Shown piece by piece: positions 17,783 to 27,717 of a DNA stretch of 61,578 nucleotides (position 1 is the first letter of the stretch; every line of letters begins with the position of its first letter). The notes below the pieces were generated by a model. It saw only the letters and a program-made list of their open reading frames with translations, searched no databases and had not been told where the DNA came from. The stretch is from Massilia phosphatilytica (GTDB lineage: Bacteria; Pseudomonadota; Gammaproteobacteria; Burkholderiales; Burkholderiaceae_D). The DNA lies in NCBI RefSeq assembly GCF_002968015.1, contig NZ_PUIP01000028.1:1-61578 (forward strand), read 5' to 3'. The position numbers were made by a program, and so were the translations under genes.

Positions 17783-17798
17783 GTTGCGGTACCGCAAC
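17783..17798. promoter_or_regulatory. 16-bp perfect palindrome upstream of sensor operon
   Basis: GTTGCGGTACCGCAAC is a perfect 16-bp palindrome, 78 nt upstream of the substrate-binding protein gene and within the divergent region shared with the chemoreceptor gene. TATAAC and TAGAAT at about 17834-17846 could be -10 hexamers of the sensor operon. The position fits an operator, but no cognate regulator is adjacent. Confidence 0.45.
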
Positions 17799-17875
17799 GG
17801 TATTTCGTCGCAGAATGAGGTAAAGCCTGCCGGTATAACGTTAGAATCCCAAATCCTGCCTTGTCAGCGATTGTC

Positions 17876-19081
17876 ATGTTCGCATCAGATCCCGTCTTCC
17901 CGCCCCGCCGCCGGTTCATCGCCGCCGCCCTGTCGTTGTCCGGCCTGCTGTCCACGGCCCGCGCGGCCGCGCCGCGGCCCGTGCGGCTGGGGGTCGACGC
18001 CGAATTCGGACTGGACAATTCGACATCGGCCCAGGCCATCGAACTGGGCATGCGCGCGGCCATCGCCGAGATCAACGCGGCGGGCGGCGTGCTGCGTGGC
18101 CGGCCATTGCAGATGGTGACGAAGGACCACCGCTCGATCCCGGCGCGCGGCATCCGCAACATCCAGGAATTCGCGGCGATGCCCGATCTCGTGGCGGTGT
18201 TCGGCGGCCGCTTCAGCCCCGTCATCATCGAGGAACTGCCGACCCTGCGCGAGACGCACCTCCTGTTCATGGCGCCGTGGTCGTCGGCCGACATCATCGT
18301 CGACAACAACATGCGGCCGAACTACGTGTACCGCCTGTCGCTGCGCGATTCCCTCGCCATGCCGAAGCTGTTGCAGACGGCGCACCGGCGCGGCCTGGAC
18401 CGCATCGGCCTGCTGCTGACCAACACGTCCTGGGGCCGCAGCAATGCGCAGGCGGCGACCCGCGCGGCGGAGAAGCTGCCGGCCCTGAAGCTCGTCGGCA
18501 CGTCGTGGTACAACTGGCGCGACACGAGCCTCGTCGACAATTACCAGCACCTGCGCGCGGCCGGCGCCCAGGCCATCGTCCTCGTCGCCAACGACGACGA
18601 AGCGGCGATCCTCGTGCGCGAGGTGGCCGCGCTGCCGCAAGCACAACGCCTGCCGATCCTGAGCCACTGGGGCGTGACGGGCGGCGACTTCGCGACCCTG
18701 GCGGGACCGGCACTGCAGCAGGTCGACCTGACGGTGATCCAGACCTTCAGCTTCTTCCGCGCCGACCCGGCGCGCGTGCAGCGCTTCCTCGCCAGCGCGG
18801 CGCAGGTGTCGAAGGTCCGCCGCATCGAGGACATCAAGAGCCCCGTGGGCGCCGCACAGGCCTACGATCTCACGCACCTCCTGGCGCTGGCGATCGACCG
18901 CGCCGGCAGCACCGACCGCAAGGCCGTGCGCGACGCGCTCGAGCACCTTGGCACGTACCGCGGCCTCGTCAAGACCTACGCGCCGCCGTTCGCGCCGGGC
19001 CGCCACGAGGCGCTCGGTGCGGACGAACTGCTGCTGGCGCGCTACCGCGCGGACGGCGTTTTGGTGCCGGCGGGCGACTGA
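17876..19081 (+). CDS. Periplasmic substrate-binding protein (branched-chain amino acid type)
   Basis: About 401 residues. An N-terminal signal (RRRFIAAALSLSGLLSTARA, with a possible twin-arginine-like RRR) precedes a two-lobed periplasmic binding protein of the LivK/amide-binding type (VRLGVDAEFGLDNSTSAQAIELG at the front, in part; AVFGGRFSPVIIEELP; SHWGVTGGDF). No ABC permease or ATPase genes are adjacent; instead the stop codon is 1 nt before the start of a membrane histidine kinase gene. The likely role is therefore ligand capture for the kinase rather than transport (inference). An upstream in-frame TTG is less likely than the ATG at 17876. Confidence 0.88.
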   Translation: MFASDPVFPPRRRFIAAALSLSGLLSTARAAAPRPVRLGVDAEFGLDNSTSAQAIELGMRAAIAEINAAGGVLRGRPLQMVTKDHRSIPARGIRNIQEFAAMPDLVAVFGGRFSPVIIEELPTLRETHLLFMAPWSSADIIVDNNMRPNYVYRLSLRDSLAMPKLLQTAHRRGLDRIGLLLTNTSWGRSNAQAATRAAEKLPALKLVGTSWYNWRDTSLVDNYQHLRAAGAQAIVLVANDDEAAILVREVAALPQAQRLPILSHWGVTGGDFATLAGPALQQVDLTVIQTFSFFRADPARVQRFLASAAQVSKVRRIEDIKSPVGAAQAYDLTHLLALAIDRAGSTDRKAVRDALEHLGTYRGLVKTYAPPFAPGRHEALGADELLLARYRADGVLVPAGD

Positions 19082-19082
19082 C

Positions 19083-21500
19083 ATGACCGACCCTTCCGCC
19101 CCGGCCAGCCTGGCGCACCGCTTCGCCAACGCGGCCGCGATCCTCACGGCGGCGGCCGTCCTGCTCATCGCCGGCGTCTCGTTCTGGCTGATCGACCACC
19201 AGCGCGCGCAGGCCAACGCCCTGCTGCAGGAACGCGAAGTCGCGTTCCACGCCACCACCGTCGGCCACAACCTGGAAGCCGTGGTCACGCGCCTGCACGA
19301 AGCGGGCGCCAGCCCGATCCTGGCCACGGCGCTCGTCGACAGCGCCGGCAAGGAAACCTATCTGACGCCGTTCCTGCACGGCCTGCGCCAGATGAACGGC
19401 ATTCCGCTGCGCCTGCTGTTCACGGATTTCGAGGGCAAGGAAATCGCGAACAACGGCGTGCCCGGCTTCACGGACGCCGACCTGGCGTGGCTGCGCGCGC
19501 GCCTGGAAAACGGGGACGACCGCGCCACCTTGCAGACAGGTCCCGCCGGCGGTGAACTGCTCGGCGTCGTGCTGCTGCGCTACTCGCGCACGCGCACGCC
19601 GGAGGGCGCCCTGATGTACAAGGTGCGGCTGGCGGACCTGAAGCCGACGTCGTGGGCCGTCCTCGCGGCCGCACCCGCAGGCAAAGCAGCGGGCAAAGGC
19701 GCGGGCGCGCACGAGATCGCGGTGCCCGTGCCGCTGCCGCCGCGCCTGGCCCACCTGGGCCTCGTGCTGCGCGAGGACGAGCGCCGCCTGCCGCTACCGC
19801 TCGAGACGTCGGGCCCGCACTACCTCCTGATCATGGTGATCGCCTTGCTGCTCGCGCTGGTCGTGTTCATCCTCGCGGCGCGGCTGGCACACGGCCTCAC
19901 GCGCGACCTGCGCCGCCTGGAGACGTTTTCCGCCAGCCTGGGCGACGACATCGGCAGCCAGCGCGCACCGCTCGAAGGTTCGCGCGAAGTCGTCAGCCTG
20001 GCGCGCGCTCTCAACCGCATGCTCGACCGCCTGTACGAACAGCGCGCGCGCGAGGAAGACGAACGCCGCAAGTTCCTGCAGCTCGCGAACAACATCCCGC
20101 AGCTCGTGTGGATCGCCGACCCGGAAGGCAACATCGTGTGGTTCAACGACCGCTGGCACGAATTCACGGGCAGCCCGCCGGGGAGCACCGGCGCCGACGA
20201 GTGGCACCGCTACCACGATCCCGAAGTGCTGCCGCAGGTGATGCGGCGCTGGAAGGAAGCCCTCGCCAGCGGCAACATGGCGCAGATGACCTTCCCGCTG
20301 CGCGGCGCGGACGGCCGCTACCGCAGCTTCTTCACATCGGTGGCGCCGCTGCGCGACGACGGTGGCCACATCGTCCAGTGGTTCGGCACCTGCACCGACG
20401 TCACGCCGCTGGAACGGGCGGAACGCGCCGTGCGCTACAGTGAGGAGCGCCTGCAGCAAGGCCTCGTCGCCGCCCGCATGGCCGTGTGGGAGCGCGATCC
20501 GCACAGCGGCCAGGTGACCTTCTCGGCCAACCTGCACAGCGTGTTCGGCAAGAACTGGCGCAACATCGCCGAGCTGCAGAAGCTCGTCCATCCGGACGAC
20601 CGTCAGGTCCTGCGCGACACGGTCGAGCAGGCCATCCGCGCCGGCGGCGAATACCGTGCCACGCCACGCGTGCGCCGCGCCGACGATGGCCGCCTCGCGT
20701 GGATCGACATGCGCGGCCGCCTGGGCCTCGGCGCCGATGGCCGCAGCACCGTCGTGCACGTCGTGGCGATCGACATCACGGAGCGCAAGCGCGCGGAAGA
20801 AGCGCTGCAGCTGGCCGACCGGCGCAAGGATGAATTCCTCGCCATGCTGGCGCACGAGCTGCGCAACCCGCTGGCGCCGATCTCCAGCGCGGCCGACATG
20901 CTGCGCCTCGCATACGCGGGCGAGCCGCGCGTCAAGCAGATCAGCGACATCATCGCGCGCCAGGTCACGCACATGCGCCACATCGTGAACGACCTGCTGG
21001 ACGTCTCGCGCGTCACGCGCGGCCTCGTCGCCGTGGCGAAGCAGCCGATCGACCTGCGCGGCGTCGTCGCGGAGGCCGCCGAACAGGTCCGCCCGCTCGT
21101 CGACGCGCGCCGCCACGGACTCGCCGTCGCGCTCGGCGAGACGCCCGTGATGGTGGACGGCGACCACACGCGCCTCGTGCAGGTGGTCGCGAACCTCCTC
21201 ACCAACGCCGCCAAGTACACGCCGGAGGGCGGCCACATCGACGTCGAACTGGAAGCCGCCGACGGCCACGCCTTCCTGGCCGTGCGCGACAACGGCAACG
21301 GCATCGGCCCCGACCTGCTGCCCGTCGTGTTCGACCTGTTCACGCAAGGCTCGCGCACGCTCGACCGCGCCCAGGGCGGCCTGGGCCTGGGCCTCGCCCT
21401 CGTGCGCAAACTCGTCGAACTGCACGGCGGCGAGGTCGACGCCGCCAGCGCCGGCCCCGGCCGCGGCAGCACATTCACCGTCACGCTGCCGTTGCTGTGA
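19083..21500 (+). CDS. Membrane sensor histidine kinase with two PAS domains
   Basis: The 805-residue protein has a first membrane helix (~20-40), a periplasmic region of ~220 residues, a second helix (HYLLIMVIALLLALVVFILA), a HAMP-like linker, PAS domain 1 (FLQLANNIPQLVWIADPEG), PAS domain 2 (~470-580), the HisKA phosphorylation box HELRNPLAPI with the phospho-accepting His, and a HATPase domain (N box NLLTNAAKYT, G box GGLGLGLALV). There is no receiver domain and no response-regulator gene beside it, so the partner is elsewhere. Translational coupling to the substrate-binding protein gene suggests the two form one sensor. The stop codon lies directly against the 29-nt repeat array. Confidence 0.92.
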   Translation: MTDPSAPASLAHRFANAAAILTAAAVLLIAGVSFWLIDHQRAQANALLQEREVAFHATTVGHNLEAVVTRLHEAGASPILATALVDSAGKETYLTPFLHGLRQMNGIPLRLLFTDFEGKEIANNGVPGFTDADLAWLRARLENGDDRATLQTGPAGGELLGVVLLRYSRTRTPEGALMYKVRLADLKPTSWAVLAAAPAGKAAGKGAGAHEIAVPVPLPPRLAHLGLVLREDERRLPLPLETSGPHYLLIMVIALLLALVVFILAARLAHGLTRDLRRLETFSASLGDDIGSQRAPLEGSREVVSLARALNRMLDRLYEQRAREEDERRKFLQLANNIPQLVWIADPEGNIVWFNDRWHEFTGSPPGSTGADEWHRYHDPEVLPQVMRRWKEALASGNMAQMTFPLRGADGRYRSFFTSVAPLRDDGGHIVQWFGTCTDVTPLERAERAVRYSEERLQQGLVAARMAVWERDPHSGQVTFSANLHSVFGKNWRNIAELQKLVHPDDRQVLRDTVEQAIRAGGEYRATPRVRRADDGRLAWIDMRGRLGLGADGRSTVVHVVAIDITERKRAEEALQLADRRKDEFLAMLAHELRNPLAPISSAADMLRLAYAGEPRVKQISDIIARQVTHMRHIVNDLLDVSRVTRGLVAVAKQPIDLRGVVAEAAEQVRPLVDARRHGLAVALGETPVMVDGDHTRLVQVVANLLTNAAKYTPEGGHIDVELEAADGHAFLAVRDNGNGIGPDLLPVVFDLFTQGSRTLDRAQGGLGLGLALVRKLVELHGGEVDAASAGPGRGSTFTVTLPLL

Positions 21501-21504
21501 ATTC

Positions 21505-21620
21505 GGGGTCAGAGCACGTTTTTTCTGAAGTTCGGGGTCAGAGCACATTTCGTCGTGAATTCGGGGTCAGAGCACGTTTTTTCCGAAATTCGGGGTCAGA
21601 GCACATTTCGTCGCAATGTT
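21505..21620 (+). repeat. Four direct 29-nt repeats (GGGGTCAGAGCAC type)
   Basis: GGGGTCAGAGCAC starts at 21505, 21534, 21563 and 21592, exactly 29 nt apart. Units alternate: copies 1 and 3 continue GTTTTTTC and copies 2 and 4 continue ATTTCGTCG, so the true period is a 58-nt dimer. The TGA stop of the kinase gene is itself followed by the ATTC that ends each unit. Repeats of this type occur as dispersed intergenic elements in related bacteria and resemble the REP sequences moved by IS200-like (RAYT) transposases; no such transposase gene is in the window. Confidence 0.85.
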
Positions 21621-21725
21621 TCCAAGTCAACCGCCGCTTCGTCTGATTGCTGCGAAACGCACGCCCGAGGCAGGACAGCGCTGCGATCACAAGCCCTTCT
21701 AGCTGACGAACAATTTCTCCAAAAA

Positions 21726-21828
21726 GTGCTCTGACCCCGAATTGCGCCGACAATGTGCTCTGACCCCAAATTTGAACCGGGGTCAGAGCCCGTTTTTGGG
21801 AGTGCCTGAAACCGGGGTCTGACCCCGG
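21726..21828 (-). repeat. Inverted copies of the 29-nt repeat and GGGGTC-T-GACCCC palindrome
   Basis: GTGCTCTGACCCC, the reverse complement of the core, starts at 21726 and 21755, again 29 nt apart and again of alternating type. A variant in direct orientation (GGGGTCAGAGCCC) follows at 21779, and CCGGGGTC-T-GACCCCGG at 21812-21828 is a near-perfect hairpin with 8-bp arms. Between the direct and inverted arrays lies about 105 bp (21621-21725) of unique sequence with no gene I can support. Confidence 0.8.
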
Positions 21829-21906
21829 TGTTTCTGCGCCGCATTGGTTTGACGGCATGAGTGGATCGGGGGACCATGGCCCCAACGTCAACGCTCCGCT
21901 TCGTCC

Positions 21907-22792
21907 ATGTCCGTATCGTCTTCGCCCCAGCTCGGCCTGGTCTGCATCACTGTCTCGAAGGACATCCGCTACCGTACCGTCACGCGCAAGCGCCTGCTGG
22001 AGCAGTCGGACGATGGCCAGCGCAAGGTGCTCGACGACATCTACCGCGACAACCTGCAGACGCTGGACGGCGCGCTGCAATACTGCCGCCGCAACGGCAT
22101 CCGCCTGTACCGCATTCCCTCGTCGATCTTTCCGTTCCTCGACGAGGACATCGGCCGCGCCGTGATGCAGCCCCTCGCGCCCGCGCTCGCGCGCACGGGC
22201 CGGCGCGCCACGGAACTCGGGCTGCGCCTCGTGATGCATCCGGACCAGTTCGTGGTGCTCAGTTCCGACTCGCCCGACGTCGTCGCCAACAGCGTCAAGA
22301 TCCTGCAAATGCATGCCGACATCATGGACTTGCTGGAGCAGCCGCGCTCGCCGTGGGCGCTGCTCGAGATCCACGGCGGCAAGGCGAACCGCAGCGATGC
22401 GCTGGTCGAGCGCATCCGCGCGCTGCCCGATGCGATCCGCCTGCGCCTGTGCCTGGAGAACGATGAATATTCGTACGGCGCGGACGAGATCCACGACGTG
22501 TGCATGCGCGCCGGCGTGCCGATGGTGTTCGACGCGCACCACCACATCGTGCACGACAAGCTCGCCAGCTACGACGACCCGAGCGTCGCCGCGATGCTCG
22601 CCGCGGCGCGCGCGACGTGGCCCGTGCCGGAACACCAGGTCGTCCACATCTCGAACGGGCGCGCTGGCTTCAACGATCGCCAGCATGCCGACCTGATCAC
22701 GACGATGCCGGCGGCTTACGTGGAAGCGCCGTGGATCGAGATCGAGGCCAAGCTCAAGGAAGAGGCGATCGACGGGTTGAGACGCTGGGCGG

Positions 22793-22803
<11 letters not shown>
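21907..22803 (+). CDS. uvsE: UV damage endonuclease UvsE/UVDE
   Basis: The 298-residue protein follows the UVDE TIM-barrel pattern: LGLVCITVSKDIRYRT at the start, YRIPSSIFPF, LVMHPDQFVVL, ALLEIHGGK, LCLENDEYSY, DAHHHIVHD and VHISNGRAG, containing the conserved His, Glu and Asp residues that bind the metal cluster. The enzyme cuts DNA 5' of UV photoproducts and other lesions, giving an excision repair route independent of UvrABC. Such enzymes are patchily distributed in bacteria. It stands next to the repeat cluster and its last 11 nt overlap the 3' end of the convergent aldo/keto reductase gene. Confidence 0.93.
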
Positions 22804-23782
<979 letters not shown>

Positions 23783-23895
23783 CGCGGTCCCCCGTGGCGG
23801 TCGATGGCCGTGACGATAACCGTTTTGCGGCGACCGCGGCACACGGGACGTGGCCGGTTTATGATGATGCATCGAAGCATCTGCCACATTCAAAC

Positions 23896-24828
23896 ATGAT
23901 CGTCCGCGACCGCCCCTCGGCCCTGCGCCTCTTCTTCATCCTGCGCGGATCCATCCTGCCGCGCATCTGGATGCACCTCGCGGTCAGTATGCTGCTGGCG
24001 GTGCTTGTGACCTGGACCGACGGCCAGTTCGGCCACCACAAGCTGCATTTCACGACGACGCCGTTCACGCTGATGGGCCTTCCCCTCGCCATCTTCCTCG
24101 GCTTCCGCAACAACGCGGCCTACGACCGCTATTGGGAAGGCCGCAAGCAGTGGGGAGAGCTGATACTGCGCAGCCGCAGCCTCGCGCGCCAGTGCCTGTC
24201 GCTCGTCGCGCCCGGCCACCCGAACGCGGACGATCCTCACCTGCGCATCATCCGCCGCGCCATCGCGTATGCGCATGCACTGCGCCACCGGCTACGCGGC
24301 ACCGACGGCGCGCCCGACGCCGATGTTGCACCGTGGATCGCCAGGGACGAATGGGAACGCGTGCGCACGCAACCGAACGTGCCGTACGCGCTGATGCTGG
24401 AGATGGGCGCCGACCTCGGGGCATGCCTGCGCACGGGCCGCCTGGACGCGTGCCTCGCACCGTCCATCGACGCGAGCCTGTCGGCGCTGACGGCGGTGGC
24501 GGCGTCCTGCGAACGCATCCGCGGCACGCCGATCCCGTTTTCGTACACCCTGCTGCTGCACCGCACGGCATACCTGTACTGCTTCCTGCTGCCGTTCGGC
24601 CTCGTCGACACGATCGGCTACCTGACGCCGCTCGTGTCGGCCATCGTGGCCTACACGTTCTTCGGCCTGGACGCCCTCGGCGACGAGCTCGAGGAACCCT
24701 TCCGCGCCTCCGACAACGGCCTGCCGCTCGAAGCCCTGTGCCGCACGATCGAGATCGACCTGCGCACGGCACTGGGCGACCGCGACCTGCCGCCCCCGCT
24801 GCTGCCGGAGAACTACCGGCTCAGCTAG
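23896..24828 (+). CDS. Bestrophin-family membrane protein (YneE-like)
   Basis: The 310-residue protein starts MIVRDRPSALRLFFILRGSI and has the bestrophin pattern: helix IWMHLAVSMLLAVLVTW, then PFTLMGLPLAIFLGFRNNAAYDRYWEGRK (read in pieces), the RSLARQ region and a later helix pair (TAYLYCFLLPFGLVDTIGYLTPL). Bacterial bestrophin homologues form pentameric ion channels in the inner membrane. Length matches E. coli YneE (~304). It is followed 2 nt later by the convergent esterase gene. Confidence 0.9.
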   Translation: MIVRDRPSALRLFFILRGSILPRIWMHLAVSMLLAVLVTWTDGQFGHHKLHFTTTPFTLMGLPLAIFLGFRNNAAYDRYWEGRKQWGELILRSRSLARQCLSLVAPGHPNADDPHLRIIRRAIAYAHALRHRLRGTDGAPDADVAPWIARDEWERVRTQPNVPYALMLEMGADLGACLRTGRLDACLAPSIDASLSALTAVAASCERIRGTPIPFSYTLLLHRTAYLYCFLLPFGLVDTIGYLTPLVSAIVAYTFFGLDALGDELEEPFRASDNGLPLEALCRTIEIDLRTALGDRDLPPPLLPENYRLS

Positions 24829-24830
24829 GA

Positions 24831-26792
24831 TTACTTGACGTCGAGCTGGAACGGCGCGGCCGGCAGGTCGTCGGCGCCGAACAGGTTCACGAACGGCGCG
24901 TCGGCCCACGCGTAGCGCACGCGCGTGACGTCCTGCGTGCCGGCGCCGGGCAGGACGACGGTGTCGCCGGACGCGCGCGCCTCCGCGTAGCGGCACGTCG
25001 TGCCCGCGCACACCTCGAACGCGAATGCGCGGTCGGACGAATACGTCGCCAGGCCGCCGCCCGTGTCCTTGAACGTCACGACGATGTCGCTGCCGTTGCG
25101 CTGCGCCGACACGGCCGTCGGACTGCCGGGCACGATCTTCTCACCATAGGCGACGGCGCGGGCCGCGCGCGCGAGGCGTTCGCCGACGAGCGTCTTCTGG
25201 GTCGGGTGGATGTCGAAGCGGTCGCCCACGTCGATCGTGACGGCAAGGCCCGCGTGCGCGTCGTTCGCCACCGCGGCCGCCTGCGCGTCGCGCAGCTCGG
25301 CCCAGCCGGACTGGCCGGGCGCCTTCGCCGGCGACCCATAGGACGTCAGCTGCACGACGAAGAACGGGAGTGCCGGCTGGCCGAAGCGCTGGCGCCAGTC
25401 GCGCATCAGCAACGGCAGCAAGGTACGGTATTCCTGCGGCGCGCCGGCGTTCGATTCGCCCTGGTACCACGCCGCCAGCTTGAATTTATAACCGACCAGC
25501 GGCGCGATCATGCCGTTGTACAGCGTCGTGAGGCTCGTCGGCACGGACCACGGCGCCGGCGGCACGGACTGGCCTTTCATGGCGCCGCCGCGCTGGACCT
25601 TCCACGCGGCCGGCAGCGGGACAGCCTGGCCGTCCGTGAGGCCGATGCTGCGCTTATCCGTCGGCCCCGACAGGCCGCCGCCCTGCCCGCCGCTCAGCAC
25701 GCGCATCGCGATCACGTTGCGACCCGGCTTGAACACGCCAGCCGGCACGTCGTAGTCGCGCCACATCCATCCCGTGCTGATGCCGCCCACGCGCACGCCG
25801 TTGACCCACGTCGTGTCGTACGTGTCGACGGGACCCAGGTGCAGCGCGTTCGCGGCCTTTGCCTGCGCCTCCGTCAGGGTGACCGTCGTGCGGTACCACG
25901 CGACGCCGTCGAAGTCCTTGAAGCCTGCGACGCCGCTGTCCTTCCACGATCCGGTCGGCGTGACGGCCGGCCATGCGCTGTCGTCGAAGTCCGGCGCGGC
26001 CCACGCGCGCTGCGCGGCGGCAGCCGGGTCGTGCGCCGTCCACCAGGCCTCGTTGCGGGCGCCCTCGGCGCGCATGCCCGCGGCGGGATCGGCGCCGTAC
26101 TGTTTGACGGCATCGACACCGGCCGTGTAGTCGTGGACAGTGCGCAGCGACTCCGCGCCGATCCAACCCTGGATCGTCGTGCCGCCCCAGCTGGCGTTGA
26201 CGAAGCCGACCGGGATCTTGTAATTCCCCTGCAGCGAACGCGCCATGTAGTAGCAGACGGCGGACGCGTCGCCGATGGTGTCCGGCGACGCGACCTTCCA
26301 CTCGACCGGGCCCTTGAGCTCATCCTGCGGCGCCGCCGTGCTGTTCTTTTCCACGTTCAGGAAACGGATCCTGTCGTTGGCCGCCATCATGGTCGTCGAC
26401 CACGCATTGGTCGAGGTGCGCACGGCGAATTCCATGTTCGACTGGCCCGAGCACAGGTAGACGTCGCCGACGAGGATGTCGCTGCGGCTGACCGTCTGGC
26501 CGCTCGAGGTCACCGTCAGCGTGTACGGTCCGCCCGCCGGCTGCGGCGGCAGCTGGGCCTTCCACTTGCCGTGCGCATCGGCGCTGCCGTTCACTGCGTG
26601 CCCACCCAGCGTGACCGTCACCTTGCTGCCGGCGCCGGCCCTGCCCCATACCGCGATGGGCTGGTCGCGCTGCAGGACCGCGTGGTCGGAAAAAATACGG
26701 GCCAGGCCCAGTTCGGCGGCGTGCCCCGGCAGGCACGCGCCTGCCGCCGCGAGCGCCAGCAGGCGTGCGGCGATGCGTGTTGTCTCCATCAT
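24831..26792 (-). CDS. Sialate O-acetylesterase family protein
   Basis: The 653-residue exported enzyme has a signal peptide (~1-26, ending GHAA), an Ig/beta-sandwich domain (~30-105), the SGNH-type catalytic start CSGQSNMEF (nucleophile Ser ~118), an inserted galactose-binding-like jelly roll (~230-390: FDGVAWYRTTVTL, VDTYDTTWVNGVRVGG) and the second half of the esterase with WYQGESNAG and the catalytic Asp-His in FDIHPTQK. The family removes O-acetyl groups from sialic acids or, in environmental bacteria, from acetylated plant polysaccharides such as xylan. No sialic-acid genes lie near, so polysaccharide deacetylation is as likely. Two Met codons at the start are both possible. Confidence 0.9.
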   Translation of the reverse strand: MMETTRIAARLLALAAAGACLPGHAAELGLARIFSDHAVLQRDQPIAVWGRAGAGSKVTVTLGGHAVNGSADAHGKWKAQLPPQPAGGPYTLTVTSSGQTVSRSDILVGDVYLCSGQSNMEFAVRTSTNAWSTTMMAANDRIRFLNVEKNSTAAPQDELKGPVEWKVASPDTIGDASAVCYYMARSLQGNYKIPVGFVNASWGGTTIQGWIGAESLRTVHDYTAGVDAVKQYGADPAAGMRAEGARNEAWWTAHDPAAAAQRAWAAPDFDDSAWPAVTPTGSWKDSGVAGFKDFDGVAWYRTTVTLTEAQAKAANALHLGPVDTYDTTWVNGVRVGGISTGWMWRDYDVPAGVFKPGRNVIAMRVLSGGQGGGLSGPTDKRSIGLTDGQAVPLPAAWKVQRGGAMKGQSVPPAPWSVPTSLTTLYNGMIAPLVGYKFKLAAWYQGESNAGAPQEYRTLLPLLMRDWRQRFGQPALPFFVVQLTSYGSPAKAPGQSGWAELRDAQAAAVANDAHAGLAVTIDVGDRFDIHPTQKTLVGERLARAARAVAYGEKIVPGSPTAVSAQRNGSDIVVTFKDTGGGLATYSSDRAFAFEVCAGTTCRYAEARASGDTVVLPGAGTQDVTRVRYAWADAPFVNLFGADDLPAAPFQLDVK

Positions 26793-26891
26793 GATTCCTC
26801 GTCGTTGTTATGAATGTTTGCGCAACCATTTTTAGGGAAACCATGTTATACCAAGGCCGGGGACGCCGCACGTGTTGTTTGCCTGGAGCAT

Positions 26892-26915
26892 AAAAAAACC
26901 AGCCCGCAGGCTGGT
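26892..26915 (-). terminator. Intrinsic terminator of the low-complexity protein gene
   Basis: On the minus strand ACCAGCC-loop-GGCTGGT (7-bp stem, 4-nt loop) is followed by a run of seven T. It begins 45 nt after the stop codon of the gene at 26960-27592, and is the clearest intrinsic terminator in the window. Confidence 0.9.
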
Positions 26916-26959
26916 GTTGCGCGCAACACGGCGCCGGAGCGGCGCCGCGTCGAAGCCGA

Positions 26960-27592
26960 TCAGTAGCCGCGGCCGGTGCCCTGGCTGCCGCTGGTGGTGC
27001 TGGAGCTCGTACCGGTGCCGGCCGCGCCGGTACCGGTAGCGCTGGTGCCCGTGCCCGAACCGGAGCCCGTGCCGCTCATGCCGCTCGAGCCGGACAGGCC
27101 GGTGCCGCTGGCGCCGGTGCTGCCGCTCATGCCGCTGGTGCCCGACGAGCCGGAACCGGTGGTGCCGGTCGCGCCGCTCGTGCCCGAGGAGCCGGTGCCG
27201 GTGCCGGTCGGCGGCGTGGTCGTGCCGCTGCCCGTGCCCATGCTGCCGGCGCCGGTACCGGTGCCGGTCGGCGGCGTGGTCGTGCCGCTGCCCGTGCCCA
27301 TGCTACCCGAGGTGCCGGACGAACCCGACGTACCCTGCATGTCCTGGCTGCCGCTCGACGACGAACCGCTGCTGGAGGAACCGCTGCTGCCGCTCGAACC
27401 GCTGCTGGAGCTGCTCTTCTTATGGTGTTTCTTCTTGCTGTGCTTCTTGTGGGTCGCGCTGCCCGACGTCGACTGATCCTGCGCGGTCGCGTTGCTGCCG
27501 GTCGACGAGCCGGTCTGTGCCTGCGCGTTCACCGTACCGAACATCGCGACCGTGACGGCGGCACCCAGCAGGCCCTTCAGTAATTTATTCAT
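26960..27592 (-). CDS. Secreted Ser/Gly/Thr-rich low-complexity protein
   Basis: The 210-residue protein has a normal signal peptide (MNKLLKGLLGAAVTVAMFG, cleavage after NAQA), a short spacer, a basic cluster THKKHSKKKHHKK at residues ~47-59, and then about 150 residues made almost only of Ser, Gly and Thr, including an exact pair of GSMGTGSGTTTPPTGTGTG segments (~96-135). No fold or enzyme motif is visible; it is probably disordered outside the cell and could bind polyanions through the Lys/His cluster. An AGGAGAG ribosome site precedes the ATG and a good terminator follows, so it is a single-gene unit. Function unknown. Confidence 0.8.
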   Translation of the reverse strand: MNKLLKGLLGAAVTVAMFGTVNAQAQTGSSTGSNATAQDQSTSGSATHKKHSKKKHHKKSSSSSGSSGSSGSSSSGSSSSGSQDMQGTSGSSGTSGSMGTGSGTTTPPTGTGTGAGSMGTGSGTTTPPTGTGTGSSGTSGATGTTGSGSSGTSGMSGSTGASGTGLSGSSGMSGTGSGSGTGTSATGTGAAGTGTSSSTTSGSQGTGRGY

Positions 27593-27717
27593 ATCGCTCT
27601 CCTCAGAGAATGGATTTGGGGCAAAAAACTCTGCAATATCAAGACGATACTGTGGAGGCGGAGTTTAAAGACATCGCCGTGAAGGGCGCGCGCGTTAGCC
27701 TTGTGGAAACAAACGCT

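Noticed and set aside
21501..21860. Possible CRISPR array
   Set aside because: The spacing is regular (29 nt) but the units between cores are not unique spacers; they are only two alternating versions, both orientations occur, and no cas genes are near.
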